DNA from: Clostridiales bacterium
GTDB taxonomy: Bacteria > Bacillota > Clostridia > Christensenellales > Aristaeellaceae
DNA: 63,418 bases
Direction of reading: 5' to 3'
Assembly (NCBI GenBank): GCA_012837525.1
Contig: DUQZ01000058.1
Location: 1 to 63,418 of the forward strand
The translations under genes and the position numbers were made by a program. Each line of letters begins with the position of its first letter. Positions within the stretch are counted from its first letter, which is position 1. Of the stretch, positions 45,249-58,079 are shown one piece after another. Under the pieces are notes generated by a model that had not been told where the DNA came from, ran no database searches, and was given only the letters and a program-made list of their open reading frames with translations.

Positions 45249-46548
45249 AGTCAGGGTACAGGTGATCGGCGCGGGACTGGCGGGCTGTGAAGCGGCCTGG
45301 CAGCTAATCAAGCGCGGGATTCCTGTCACCCTGGTGGATATGAAGCCGACGCGGAAGACGCCGGCGCACACATCCGATCACCTGGCTGAACTGGTGTGCA
45401 GCAACTCTCTGCGGGGTGACCGGCTGGAAAACGCGCCGGGTCTTTTGAAGGAAGAATTGCGACGGCTTGATTCCCTGATTTTGCGCGCGGCGGACGACAC
45501 CCGCGTGCCGGCCGGCGGCGCCTTGGCGGTGGACAGGGAGCGCTTTGCCAGGACCATCACGGATACCCTGCTCAGTCATCCATTGATACAGTTTGAAAGC
45601 CGCGTCGTGGAGGCGTTTCCGGAAGCGCCCTTCATCATCGCCACAGGGCCGTTGACAGAAGCAGGGCTGGCAGACGCCATCCGGCAGATTGCGGGCACCT
45701 TGCATTTTTATGACGCAGCGGCGCCCATTGTGTACGCCGATTCCATTGACATGGACATCGCCTTTCGGGCGTCCAGATACGGCAGGGGGGATGATTACCT
45801 CAACTGCCCGATGAATGAGGCGGAGTATCACGCCTTTATTGACGCCTTGATCAATGCCGAATGCGCGGATATCCATGGCTTTGAGGACAAGCAGCTCTTT
45901 GACGGCTGTTTGCCGATTGAGTCCATCGCCAAGCGCGGCCGCATGGCGGCAGCCTTTGGGCCCATGAAACCGGTTGGCCTGCCAGACCCAAGAACAGGTA
46001 AAGAACCCTTCGCGGTGGTGCAGTTGCGCCAGGATGACGCGGCGGGCAGCTTGTATAACTTGGTTGGCTTTCAGACACGGCTTAAGTTCCCGGAGCAAAA
46101 GCGCGTCTTCTCCATGATTCCGGGGCTTAAGGATGCAGAGTTCGCGCGCTATGGCGTCATGCACCGCAATAGCTTTATCAACAGCCCCGGCTTCCTTGAC
46201 AGCACCTATGCGGTGAAGGGTCAGATAGGTCAGTTTTTTGCCGGGCAGATCACCGGCGTGGAAGGCTATGTGGAAAGCACTGCTTCTGGCTTAAGCGCGG
46301 GCATCGCGATGGCAGCGCAACTAAAAAACCTGCCAGCGCCCAGCTTCCCGGAAACCACCGCGATTGGGGCCTTGGGGACCTATATTTCCACCCCCAACCG
46401 CAACTTCCAGCCCATGAACATCAATTTTGGCATCCTGCCGCCCTTGCCCATGCGGGTGAAGGGCAAGCAGAACCGCTATGGCAAGCTTGCCGAGCGCGCG
46501 CTTATTGACCTTGAGAAATACCAACAATCACGACCGGACTTGTTTTAA
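45241..46548 (+). CDS. trmFO: tRNA m5U54 methyltransferase (folate-dependent)
   Basis: A 435-residue FAD protein with [15 protein letters not shown] (about 8-22), the TrmFO hallmark [10 protein letters not shown] (about 51-60), and [12 protein letters not shown] in the middle. It makes ribothymidine at position 54 of tRNAs from methylene-tetrahydrofolate, the Gram-positive alternative to TrmA. It lies in the conserved topA-trmFO-hslVU order. Confidence 0.96.
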   Translation: MPEVRVQVIGAGLAGCEAAWQLIKRGIPVTLVDMKPTRKTPAHTSDHLAELVCSNSLRGDRLENAPGLLKEELRRLDSLILRAADDTRVPAGGALAVDRERFARTITDTLLSHPLIQFESRVVEAFPEAPFIIATGPLTEAGLADAIRQIAGTLHFYDAAAPIVYADSIDMDIAFRASRYGRGDDYLNCPMNEAEYHAFIDALINAECADIHGFEDKQLFDGCLPIESIAKRGRMAAAFGPMKPVGLPDPRTGKEPFAVVQLRQDDAAGSLYNLVGFQTRLKFPEQKRVFSMIPGLKDAEFARYGVMHRNSFINSPGFLDSTYAVKGQIGQFFAGQITGVEGYVESTASGLSAGIAMAAQLKNLPAPSFPETTAIGALGTYISTPNRNFQPMNINFGILPPLPMRVKGKQNRYGKLAERALIDLEKYQQSRPDLF

Positions 46549-46559
46549 GGAGTATCAGG

Positions 46560-47096
46560 ATGGAATTAAAAGGGACAACCATCTGCGCGGTCAAACGCTT
46601 TGACCGCATCGCCATCGCGGGGGATGGCCAGGTGACGATGGGGGAAAGCACCATCTTCAAAAGCACCGCCAAAAAGGTGCGCAAAATTTTTAATGACCAG
46701 GTAACGGTGGGCTTTGCCGGCTCCGTGGCGGATGCCTTTACCTTAAGCGAGCGCTTTGAAGAGAAGCTGACACAAACCGGCGGCAACCTGGAGCGCGCCG
46801 CGGTGAACCTGGCGCGCGAATGGCGCAGCGACAAGACCCTGCGCCAATTGCAAGCCATGCTGATAGCAGCTAACAAAGACCAGATGCTGCTGATTTCCGG
46901 CACGGGCGAGGTGATTGAAGCGGATGACGGCATCTGCGCTATTGGCTCCGGCGGTAATTATGCCCTGGCTGCCGCCCGCGCGCTGGTGCAAAACACAGAT
47001 TTGCCGGCGGTGGACGTCGCCCGCAAGGCGCTTGAGATCGCCGCCTCCATCTGCGTCTTCACCAATGACAACATCCTTGTGGAAGAGGTGTCCTGA
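46560..47096 (+). CDS. hslV: HslV/ClpQ protease subunit
   Basis: A 178-residue proteasome-like N-terminal nucleophile hydrolase. The chain starts [11 protein letters not shown]; if processed like relatives, a five-residue leader is removed so that a threonine at position 6 becomes the catalytic residue. [10 protein letters not shown], the lysine of [19 protein letters not shown] and [16 protein letters not shown] are present. AAGGAG precedes the ATG. Its stop shares one base with the hslU start. Confidence 0.95.
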   Translation: MELKGTTICAVKRFDRIAIAGDGQVTMGESTIFKSTAKKVRKIFNDQVTVGFAGSVADAFTLSERFEEKLTQTGGNLERAAVNLAREWRSDKTLRQLQAMLIAANKDQMLLISGTGEVIEADDGICAIGSGGNYALAAARALVQNTDLPAVDVARKALEIAASICVFTNDNILVEEVS

Positions 47097-48463
47097 TGAG
47101 CCAGTTAACACCCAGAGAAATTGTGCGGGAACTCAACCGCTATATCATCGGCCAGGATGAGGCCAAGCGCCAGGTGGCCATCGCGCTGCGCAACCGCTAC
47201 CGCAGAAGCCAGGTGGAGGAAACCCTCCGGGAGGAGATCTTCCCCAAAAACATCCTGATGATTGGACCCACTGGTGTGGGCAAGACGGAGATCGCCAGGC
47301 GGCTGGCGCGCCTTGTGAACGCGCCCTTTGTGAAGGTGGAAGCCACCAAGTTTACCGAGGTGGGCTATGTGGGCCGCGATGTGGAAAGCATCATCCGTGA
47401 TCTGACCGAAAACGCGGTGCGCATGGTCAAGCAGGAGCATGAGGAGCGCGTACGCGCCCGGGCAGAGGTATTGGCGGAGGACCGTCTGATTACCCTGCTG
47501 TCCAGTCCGCCGCCGCGCCAGGCGGCCAATCCCATTGACATCCTGCTGCGCGGAAGACAGAAGGAACCGGAGCAGACAGAGGAAGAAAAAGCGCTGCTCA
47601 CCGGCCGCCGCGCGGATTTGCGGGAGCAATTAAAGGAAGGCCAGCTTGAGGAGCAGGAGCTGGAGATCGAGGTGGAGGACGTCATGCCGCAGCTTGAGGT
47701 GGGCGGCGCGTCCATCAACATCGGCGATATGATGGGCGGCATGATGCCCAAGAAAACCAAACTGCGCCGGGTCAAAGTGAAGGAAGCGCGCAAAATCCTC
47801 ATCGCGGAGGAAGCGGAGCGCTTGATTGACATGGACGCCATTCGCGAGGAAGCAGTCCGCAGGGCAGAGCAGGACGGCATCGTCTTCATTGATGAGATTG
47901 ACAAGATTGCCGGTCGCTCCAACGCCTCGTCCGGCCCGGATGTATCCCGGGAAGGCGTGCAGCGCGACATCCTGCCCATCGTGGAGGGTAGCGTGGTCAA
48001 CACCAAGCACGGCGCGGTGCGCACCGATTTTATGCTCTTTATCGCGGCGGGTGCCTTCCATGTAGCCAAGACGTCTGATTTGATTCCCGAATTGCAGGGC
48101 CGCTTCCCGGTGCAGGTGAACCTCAAAAGCCTTACCAAGGAGGATTTTGTCAACATCCTCACCCAGCCGGACAACGCGCTGACCCTGCAGTACAAGGCGC
48201 TTTTGGCCGCGGACAAGGTGAAGCTGAGCTTTGAGTCGGACGCGCTTAATGAGATCGCGCAGGCAGCCTGCAACTTAAACGACGCCGGGGAAAACATCGG
48301 CGCCAGGCGGCTGCATGCCGTGTTTGAGGAACTGTTGGAGGACATCTCCTTTAACGCCGGCGGCGGGGACATGCCGGAGGTGGAACTGACCATCACCGCC
48401 CAGTATGTCCAAGAGCATGTGAAGGCGGCCAAGAAGATCGACCTGCACAAATTCATTCTCTAA
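47096..48463 (+). CDS. hslU: HslU/ClpY ATPase subunit
   Basis: A 455-residue AAA+ unfoldase that feeds HslV. It starts [21 protein letters not shown], with Walker [16 protein letters not shown] (about 57-71) and Walker [15 protein letters not shown] (about 260-273). The intermediate I-domain lies between them and the sensor region follows. The pore and C-terminal DLHKFIL match HslU. A terminator follows about 22 bases after the stop. Confidence 0.97.
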   Translation: MSQLTPREIVRELNRYIIGQDEAKRQVAIALRNRYRRSQVEETLREEIFPKNILMIGPTGVGKTEIARRLARLVNAPFVKVEATKFTEVGYVGRDVESIIRDLTENAVRMVKQEHEERVRARAEVLAEDRLITLLSSPPPRQAANPIDILLRGRQKEPEQTEEEKALLTGRRADLREQLKEGQLEEQELEIEVEDVMPQLEVGGASINIGDMMGGMMPKKTKLRRVKVKEARKILIAEEAERLIDMDAIREEAVRRAEQDGIVFIDEIDKIAGRSNASSGPDVSREGVQRDILPIVEGSVVNTKHGAVRTDFMLFIAAGAFHVAKTSDLIPELQGRFPVQVNLKSLTKEDFVNILTQPDNALTLQYKALLAADKVKLSFESDALNEIAQAACNLNDAGENIGARRLHAVFEELLEDISFNAGGGDMPEVELTITAQYVQEHVKAAKKIDLHKFIL

Positions 48464-48484
48464 AGAATCATTAAATTTCCATAG

Positions 48485-48506
48485 CCCCGCCCAGCGCGGG
48501 GTTTTT
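48485..48506 (+). terminator. terminator of the rbgA-hslU block
   Basis: CCCCGC (48485-48490) pairs with GCGGGG (48496-48501), followed by T5. Confidence 0.85.
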
Positions 48507-48569
48507 GCGCATGGCGCGTGAATGTTCTGTAAAGAATGGGGCAAACGGATGGGCGCGGTCGTGCCTTTC

Positions 48570-48599
48570 TTGCCCCTGCGTCTTGTGACGTGGTATAAT
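48570..48599 (+). promoter_or_regulatory. promoter for secA
   Basis: TTGCCC (48570-48575) and a consensus TATAAT (48594-48599) are 18 bases apart, about 31 bases before the secA start. Confidence 0.78.
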
Positions 48600-48630
48600 T
48601 GTTACGGTTTTTGAACCGAAGGAGACGTGC

Positions 48631-51339
<2,709 letters not shown>

Positions 51340-51348
51340 AGGATATTG

Positions 51349-52452
51349 ATGATGATAATCGGCGCGGATCAAATACAACAAAATCTGGACAGCATGCAGG
51401 AGTCGCTGAAGGAAATCCGCAGCGGCCTTCGCATTGAGCAGATGCAGCGGGAGTTGGCGGAACTGAAAGAAGAGATGGCAGCGCCCGGTTTCTGGGACAA
51501 CCTGGAGCGCTCCACGGTGGTCAACAAGCGCATCGCCCGGCTGGAAAACAAAATTGAGCAGTATGAATCCCTGGAAAATGCCCGGGACGACCTCTCCCTG
51601 ATGCTGGACATGGCGCTGGAGGAAGAGGATGCGGGCATCGTGGCCGAAGTGGAAACTGACGCCCGTGATTTGCAGGAGAAGGTGGATGCCCTGGCGCTGG
51701 AGACACTGATGCGCGGGGATTATGACCAAAACAACGCCATCCTGTCTCTGCACGCGGGTGCGGGCGGCACCGAAGCCCAGGACTGGACGGGGATGCTTTA
51801 CCGCATGTACTCCCGCTACTGTGAGAACATGGGCTTTAAAACCACCTTGATTGATATCCTGGAAGGCGATGAAGCGGGCGTCAAATCCGTCACGCTGGAG
51901 GTGGAGGGCGACAACGCCTACGGCTATTTGCGCAGCGAAAAAGGCGTGCACCGCCTGGTGCGCATCAGCCCCTTTGACTCAAACGCCAGGCGGCATACCT
52001 CCTTTTCATCCCTGGATGTGGCACCTATGCTGGAGGACGACGGGGAGATTGAGATCAACATGGAGGAAGTGCGTGTGGACACCTACCGCTCCACCGGCGC
52101 TGGCGGCCAGCACGTCAACAAGACCGACTCCGCTGTGCGCATGACGCATATCCCCAGCGGCATTGTGGTATCCTGCCAGAACGAGCGCTCCCAGATTCAA
52201 AACCGCGAAATGTGCATGAAGATGCTGCGCGCGCGGCTGCTGGAATTGCGCGAGCGCGAGAATGAGGAAAAGATGGCCGACATCAAGGGCGAGATGAAGA
52301 AGATCGAATGGGGCAGCCAAATCCGCTCCTACGTCTTCCAGCCCTACACCATGGTGAAGGACCACCGCACGGGCTATGAATCCGGCAATATTGATGATGT
52401 GATGGACGGCAACATCGGCGGCTTCATCACCGCCTATTTGAAGATGCAATAA
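51349..52452 (+). CDS. prfB: peptide chain release factor 2
   Basis: A 367-residue release factor reading UGA and UAA. The stop-codon-recognition tripeptide is in RISPFDSNARRHTSF and the catalytic GGQ in GAGGQHVNKTDSAVR. The reading frame is continuous from the start; the in-frame UGA and CUUUGA slippery site used for autoregulation in many bacteria is absent near codon 25. AAAGGA precedes two adjacent ATGs (51349 and 51352), either of which could be used. Confidence 0.96.
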   Translation: MMIIGADQIQQNLDSMQESLKEIRSGLRIEQMQRELAELKEEMAAPGFWDNLERSTVVNKRIARLENKIEQYESLENARDDLSLMLDMALEEEDAGIVAEVETDARDLQEKVDALALETLMRGDYDQNNAILSLHAGAGGTEAQDWTGMLYRMYSRYCENMGFKTTLIDILEGDEAGVKSVTLEVEGDNAYGYLRSEKGVHRLVRISPFDSNARRHTSFSSLDVAPMLEDDGEIEINMEEVRVDTYRSTGAGGQHVNKTDSAVRMTHIPSGIVVSCQNERSQIQNREMCMKMLRARLLELRERENEEKMADIKGEMKKIEWGSQIRSYVFQPYTMVKDHRTGYESGNIDDVMDGNIGGFITAYLKMQ

Positions 52453-52457
52453 GGTTT

Positions 52458-53189
52458 ATGTCACAGGGTAAGAACAAGAAGACAGCCCCATTTTGGCAGA
52501 CTATCCCCATCGCGCTGATTGTTATCGGCATCCTGATGATGCTGCCCATGGCAGTCATACGCCCAGCCAGCGACAGCCAGCATGTCGCTGGTTTGTTTGA
52601 GCAGCACGCGCAAACACAAGCCTTGGTCGTTGGGACAAAGGATTATCCGGTGCTTGCTGAAGGATTGTCGGACTACTTGTTTGGCAAAGCGGAAACCGCG
52701 CAAATAACTGTAGAAAAAAACGGCTTACAAAGCCCCGCGTTTTCAGAGGATGAACTGACGCATCTGGCGGATGTGCGCGGCTTGTTCCGCCTGGCAAATA
52801 TTGTTTTTTATGGCGGCGTTGTACTGCTGATCATCAGCGGGTTGTTAACAGCCGCTTCTTCAAGTTGGGACCCACGGCAAGCCCTGCGGCGGTTCATCAT
52901 CAACGCCATCAAAGGTATATTGATCAGTCTGCTTGTGCTTTTGATTGTTGTTATCCTGGCAAGCATCAATTTTCACCAGGCTTTTTTTGTGATGCACCAG
53001 CTGCTGTTCACCAATGACCTGTGGTTGTTAAACCCGCAGACGGACCTGCTGCTGATGCTGATGCAGGAACCGTTTTTCATCGCTTACGCCAAGGATGCAG
53101 GGCTGCGACTTGGTGTGGTGCTTTTGGGCGCGCTCCTGGCGTTGTTTGCTGCCAGTTATATCATCCGCGAAAGGAGGGCGCTGTCATGA
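52458..53189 (+). CDS. DUF1461 (TIGR01906-type) membrane protein
   Basis: A 243-residue protein with an N-terminal helix (about 14-34), an extracytoplasmic segment, and three more helices (about 114-134, 151-170, 215-235). The stretch FTNDLWLLNPQTDLLLMLM (about 188-206) is the family hallmark. The function is unknown in all species. It is co-transcribed with prfB (6-base gap) and overlaps tsaD by 4 bases. Confidence 0.85.
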   Translation: MSQGKNKKTAPFWQTIPIALIVIGILMMLPMAVIRPASDSQHVAGLFEQHAQTQALVVGTKDYPVLAEGLSDYLFGKAETAQITVEKNGLQSPAFSEDELTHLADVRGLFRLANIVFYGGVVLLIISGLLTAASSSWDPRQALRRFIINAIKGILISLLVLLIVVILASINFHQAFFVMHQLLFTNDLWLLNPQTDLLLMLMQEPFFIAYAKDAGLRLGVVLLGALLALFAASYIIRERRALS

Positions 53190-54214
53190 ATATGAATGAG
53201 CAAGACAACCTGATCCTCGCGATTGAAAGCTCCTGCGATGAGACCGCCGCAAGCGTCATCAAAAACGGCCGGAGCATCCTGTCCAATGTGGTCTATTCCC
53301 AAATCCGGCTGCACGTGCCCTATGGCGGTGTGGTGCCGGAGATCGCCAGCCGGTCGCACATTGAGAAGGTTGACCTGGTGACACAGCAGGCGATGGCGGA
53401 GGCGGGGCTTCGTTTTCAGGAACTGGATGCCGTCGCGGTGACGCAGGGACCGGGTCTGGTCGGCGCTTTGTTGGTGGGGGTCAGCTACGCCAAGGGGCTG
53501 GCCTTCGCGCTGCAAAAACCCTTGATCGCTGTCAACCATATCGCGGGGCATATCGCGGCCAACTATCTGGCCCATCCGGATTTGCAGCCGCCCTTTTTAT
53601 GCCTGGTGGTCTCCGGCGGGCATAGCCACTTGATTGAAGTAACAGACCAAGGTCTGAACTTGCTGGGCTGCACCCAGGATGACGCGGCGGGGGAAGCCTT
53701 TGATAAAGCGGCCCGCGTTCTGGGCCTGCCCTATCCAGGCGGCCCCAACTTGGATAAGCTGGCACAGGAGGGGAACCCGCTGGCCTATCATTTGACCGAG
53801 CCCAAGGTGGCAGGCGCCTATGACTTCAGCTTCTCCGGCTTAAAAACCGGTTTTATCAACCTGGTGCATGGCATGGATCAGCGCAAGGAAGCCTACAGCA
53901 AGGCAGATCTGGCTGCCGTATTCCGGCATACTGTGGTCCATCACCTGTGTAACAAAACCATCAAAGCCTGCCAGGACAAAGGCTGGACAAGGTTGGCCCT
54001 GGCGGGCGGCGTCTCCGCAAATAGCCTGCTGCGGCACACCTTGAGTGACCTGTGTGAGGAAAACGGCATCACGCTGTATATGCCGCCCTTGTTTTTGTGC
54101 GGGGATAACGCGGCGATGATTGGGGCTGCCGCTTATGAGCAATACAAAAAAGGGGATTTCGCGGAATGGAGCTTGAACGCGAACCCCAGTTTATCCTTAC
54201 GCTTTGGCGCGTAA
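53186..54214 (+). CDS. tsaD: tRNA t6A threonylcarbamoyltransferase TsaD
   Basis: A 342-residue ASKHA protein. It starts ILAIESSCDETAASV, with the metal motif NHIAGHIAANYL (about 112-123), VVSGGHSHLI, AAGEAFDKAARVLGLPYPGGP and the late LALAGGVSANSLLR. It transfers the threonylcarbamoyl group to A37 of tRNAs. AAAGGAGGG precedes the ATG, and the ATG overlaps the stop of the DUF1461 gene. It converges with the phosphoesterase gene, with 18 bases shared between the two coding ends. Confidence 0.97.
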   Translation: MNMNEQDNLILAIESSCDETAASVIKNGRSILSNVVYSQIRLHVPYGGVVPEIASRSHIEKVDLVTQQAMAEAGLRFQELDAVAVTQGPGLVGALLVGVSYAKGLAFALQKPLIAVNHIAGHIAANYLAHPDLQPPFLCLVVSGGHSHLIEVTDQGLNLLGCTQDDAAGEAFDKAARVLGLPYPGGPNLDKLAQEGNPLAYHLTEPKVAGAYDFSFSGLKTGFINLVHGMDQRKEAYSKADLAAVFRHTVVHHLCNKTIKACQDKGWTRLALAGGVSANSLLRHTLSDLCEENGITLYMPPLFLCGDNAAMIGAAAYEQYKKGDFAEWSLNANPSLSLRFGA

Positions 54215-55042
54215 AACGATGTGGTGGATCTCCGGCACCGGACCGATGCGCATGGGCAAAATTGAGGTGCCCACCCCGTTGCTGACCCGGATGTCCACGC
54301 CGTTTTCCTGATACCAGCCGGAGCGGTACCTGTCCTTATAGATGCTGGAGGAGTGCAGGGTGCGGCCAAAGAACACCAATTGCCCGCCGTGGGTGTGCCC
54401 GCACAGGGCCAGGTGGAAGGCAAAATCCGCCGCATAGGCATCGGGAATCAAATCAGGGGAATGAGGGATAAAAAGAACAAAGTCCGCGTCCTGTGATGCT
54501 GCGATGAGTGGCTCAAAATCTGGCCTGCCGCAGCGCTTGTCATCCGGCCCGCAGACTGCCAGCCGCTTGCCTTCCCGGGTGAGGATGTGGGTTTCATTGA
54601 CCAGGGGGATGATGTTCTTGGCCCGCATCGCGTCCAGGATATCCGGCACAATGATTTGATGCTTCGCGCCGATGTCGTGGTTGCCCAGCACCGCCAGCAC
54701 GGTTTTATCGGCCGGGAAGGCGGGGATCAGGTTAAAAAATGCCAGTGAGTTGGTGGGGATATCCCCATAATCACCGCCCAGGATGATCAGGTCCGTGTCC
54801 AGGTCCACCACCTTTTGGACAACAGACAGCGCTTCCTCCTTTTTTAAAAAGGGGCCGTAGTGGATGTCTGACAAAAAGGCAATGGACAGATTGTCAAAGG
54901 CCGCGGGCAAGTGAGCGGATTCATAGGTTTCCTCGCTTAAGTGCAGCTGCCCCGCCAGATAAAAGGGATACAGCCATTTCTTGTCCTTGGGGACATTTTT
55001 CAGCAAGCGGGGGAAGATGCCTGCCGCGATTTTCTTGATCAC
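54197..55042 (-). CDS. metallophosphoesterase (YkuE-like)
   Basis: A 281-residue calcineurin-like phosphoesterase. The metal-binding motifs appear in order: LSDIHYGP (about 57-64), LGGDYGDI (about 88-95), LGNHDIG (about 119-125), FIPHSPDLI (about 190-198) and CGHTHGGQL (about 214-222). There is no clear transmembrane anchor. Relatives act on lipid- or nucleotide-linked phosphates; the substrate is not known here. It starts at GTG (55042) with GGAGGG upstream. Confidence 0.9.
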   Translation of the reverse strand: MIKKIAAGIFPRLLKNVPKDKKWLYPFYLAGQLHLSEETYESAHLPAAFDNLSIAFLSDIHYGPFLKKEEALSVVQKVVDLDTDLIILGGDYGDIPTNSLAFFNLIPAFPADKTVLAVLGNHDIGAKHQIIVPDILDAMRAKNIIPLVNETHILTREGKRLAVCGPDDKRCGRPDFEPLIAASQDADFVLFIPHSPDLIPDAYAADFAFHLALCGHTHGGQLVFFGRTLHSSSIYKDRYRSGWYQENGVDIRVSNGVGTSILPMRIGPVPEIHHIVLRAKA

Positions 55043-55112
55043 AACGACCCTCCGGGATTACATAAAAACCAATGGATGCTTTATTCTACCACAGAATGTA
55101 TGGAATAAAAGG

Positions 55113-55649
55113 ATGGTGCCTGCTTTGAACATGAAACGAATCCTGCCCATTGCGCTGGTTTTGCTGATCGCAGCGCTGTTCATCATCAATTGGCAAACCG
55201 GTAGCTTGCCCGCGCCGGATGTGCCGTCACAGACCGCGGCTTTTGCGGAAACAGTGCAACCAGTTGATACAGGTCCAACACAGCAGCCTGTATCGTCCGA
55301 GATTGATGAGGATGGTGTTTACTACACAGCGGAGGATGTCGCGTTTTACCTGCACACCTATCAGAAGTTGCCCAAGAACTATCTCACCAAGCAGGAGGCC
55401 AGAGCGCTGGGGTGGAGTGGGGGCGACCTGCGGCCCTATATCAAGGATCACTCCATTGGCGGGGACCGCTTTGGCAACTACGAAGGGCTGCTGCCCAAAA
55501 AGGCGGGCAGAATCTATTATGAGTGCGATATCGACGCGCAAAACAAAGCTTCCCGCGGCGCCAAACGGATTGTGTATTCCAATGACGGCTTGATCTATTA
55601 CACCGATGACCACTACGAAAGCTTCACGCTTTTATATGGAGAGGAATAA
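55113..55649 (+). CDS. secreted barnase-type ribonuclease
   Basis: A protein of about 178 residues with a signal-anchor (about 7-28), a short linker, and a barnase/RNase N1 domain (from about 70). The segment TYQKLPKNYLTKQEARALGW closely follows barnase. The catalytic residues are in place: Glu137 (YYECDID), Arg148 and Arg152 (SRGAKRIVYS) and His167 (DDHYESF). The start is ambiguous between ATG 55113, TTG 55125 and ATG 55131. It should cut RNA outside the cell or inside competitor cells, and its immunity gene follows one base after the stop. Confidence 0.93.
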   Translation: MVPALNMKRILPIALVLLIAALFIINWQTGSLPAPDVPSQTAAFAETVQPVDTGPTQQPVSSEIDEDGVYYTAEDVAFYLHTYQKLPKNYLTKQEARALGWSGGDLRPYIKDHSIGGDRFGNYEGLLPKKAGRIYYECDIDAQNKASRGAKRIVYSNDGLIYYTDDHYESFTLLYGEE

Positions 55650-55650
55650 G

Positions 55651-55923
55651 ATGCGCATTATCAAACTGGATGGCAGGAAGATGGACACCAGGCAGGCAGC
55701 CTGGGCGCATATGAAAGACGCGCTTGGTTTACCAGAATATTTTGGCAACAACCTGGACGCCCTCAGTGACAACCTGGGGGAGATGCGCGATGTCATCATC
55801 CAGTTTTCCTATGTCAACGCGGCGCTCAATGCCCTGGGTTCCTATGGCGCCGGCATCCTGCAGGTTTTGCGGGATCAGGCCGACAGCCGGGCGGATTTTG
55901 TCCTGAAAACAAGCGCCAATTAG
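55651..55923 (+). CDS. barstar-type ribonuclease inhibitor
   Basis: A 90-residue barstar homologue with the interface helix LPEYFGNNLDALSDNL (about 27-42), keeping the barstar Tyr, Asn, Asp35-equivalent and Asp39-equivalent. The barstar Trp38 position is Ser here. It protects the producer from the upstream ribonuclease. GGAGAGG precedes the ATG. Its 3' end overlaps the convergent sirtuin gene by 4 bases. Confidence 0.93.
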   Translation: MRIIKLDGRKMDTRQAAWAHMKDALGLPEYFGNNLDALSDNLGEMRDVIIQFSYVNAALNALGSYGAGILQVLRDQADSRADFVLKTSAN

Positions 55924-56654
55924 GCGGTTTTGCGCGCCTCCATCACCTGTGCCAGCGTCTTGCCAATGGGCTCCCGGATCACCAGGTCGGCTGACTGATC
56001 CAGTTGCGTCGGGTCACGGTTGATGATGACCAGCTTGCCCCGTGACAGCTGCGCGTAATAGGCGGCCGGGTAAACGGAGAGCGAGGTGCCGCCGATAATC
56101 AGCAGGTCACTGGCCTGGATATTGTTGACCGCGGTCTGCGTCACCTGCGGATCCAGGCCTTCTTCATACAGCACCACATCCGGGCGAATCATGCCGCCGC
56201 AGGCGCATTTTGGTTCCGCTTTTGACGCCAATATAAAATCAATGCCATCATAGGTTTTGCCGCAGCGCATACAGTAATTACGGTGGGTGGAGCCGTGCAG
56301 TTCACACACCGCCTTGGAACCAGCTAATTGGTGCAGATTGTCTATGTTCTGTGTCACCACGCAGCGCAGCTTGCCTTCCTTTTCCAATTGCGCAAGCGCC
56401 ACATGCGCCGCGTTGGGCTGGGCCTTGGGCGCCAGCAGGTTTTCCTTGTAAAACTGATAAAACAGCGCGGGTTCCTTGATGAAGAATGAATAGCTTAAAA
56501 TGGTCTCCGGCGGAATTACCCGTTTTTGATGGTACAGGCCATCCGCGCTGCGGAAGTCCGGGATCCCGCTTTCAGTGGACACGCCCGCGCCGCCAAAGAA
56601 CACAATGTAGGACGCTTCGTCAATCATGCCTGCCAGTTTCTGTATATCTGTCAT
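55920..56654 (-). CDS. cobB: NAD-dependent protein deacylase (sirtuin)
   Basis: A 244-residue sirtuin. The NAD motif is [15 protein letters not shown] (about 23-37), the catalytic histidine is in [23 protein letters not shown] precedes it, and two pairs of cysteines (CMRCG and CACGG) form the structural zinc site. It removes acetyl or acyl groups from lysines with NAD. GGAGGAAGC precedes the ATG at 56654; the longer frame lacks a site. Confidence 0.95.
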   Translation of the reverse strand: MTDIQKLAGMIDEASYIVFFGGAGVSTESGIPDFRSADGLYHQKRVIPPETILSYSFFIKEPALFYQFYKENLLAPKAQPNAAHVALAQLEKEGKLRCVVTQNIDNLHQLAGSKAVCELHGSTHRNYCMRCGKTYDGIDFILASKAEPKCACGGMIRPDVVLYEEGLDPQVTQTAVNNIQASDLLIIGGTSLSVYPAAYYAQLSRGKLVIINRDPTQLDQSADLVIREPIGKTLAQVMEARKTA

Positions 56655-56690
56655 GATGCTTCCTCCAAAATCCATATTCCTTCTGTTATG

Positions 56691-56719
56691 AGTATACAGT
56701 TTTGGGGGAATCGGGTCAA
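56691..56719 (-). promoter_or_regulatory. promoter for cobB
   Basis: On the minus strand, TTGACC (56714-56719) and TATACT (56691-56696) have a 17-base spacer, about 37 bases upstream of the start. Confidence 0.78.
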
Positions 56720-56803
56720 AAAACAGCCTCATTTCATGGATTGCACAAAGGACGTTCGGAAGATTTGTAAGTTTTACCAGTGGTCAAGTTTGATACATGA
56801 TTG

Positions 56804-56809
56804 TATAAT
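56804..56809 (+). promoter_or_regulatory. candidate -10 element for the MsmX/UgpC-type ATPase
   Basis: A consensus TATAAT lies 50 bases before the start. The -35 position (TGGTCA, 56781-56786) matches 4 of 6. Confidence 0.6.
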
Positions 56810-56858
56810 TCAGGTGACAATATATCAGGTGACTGATATTGGAAAAAGGAGGAGTACC

Positions 56859-57980
<1,122 letters not shown>

Positions 57981-58000
57981 TTTCCACCCTGTCTTATCCC

Positions 58001-58026
58001 AGCCGCCCAACCGGGCGGCTTTTTTG
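58001..58026 (+). terminator. terminator of the MsmX/UgpC-type ATPase gene
   Basis: The 8-bp stem AGCCGCCC (58001-58008) / GGGCGGCT (58013-58020) with a 4-base loop is followed by T5 (58021-58025). Confidence 0.93.
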
Positions 58027-58079
58027 TGCATGAAAACAAATCATGGCAAATCAGGTTCGTTTGCCAGCATGATAAAGAT

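Noticed and set aside
44319..45371. 350-codon minus-strand frame opposite topA
   Set aside because: Antisense to conserved zinc-ribbon coding sequence, no ribosome binding site.
51349..51450. Programmed frameshift in prfB
   Set aside because: The frame is open from the start with no early TGA and no CTTTGA slippery sequence.
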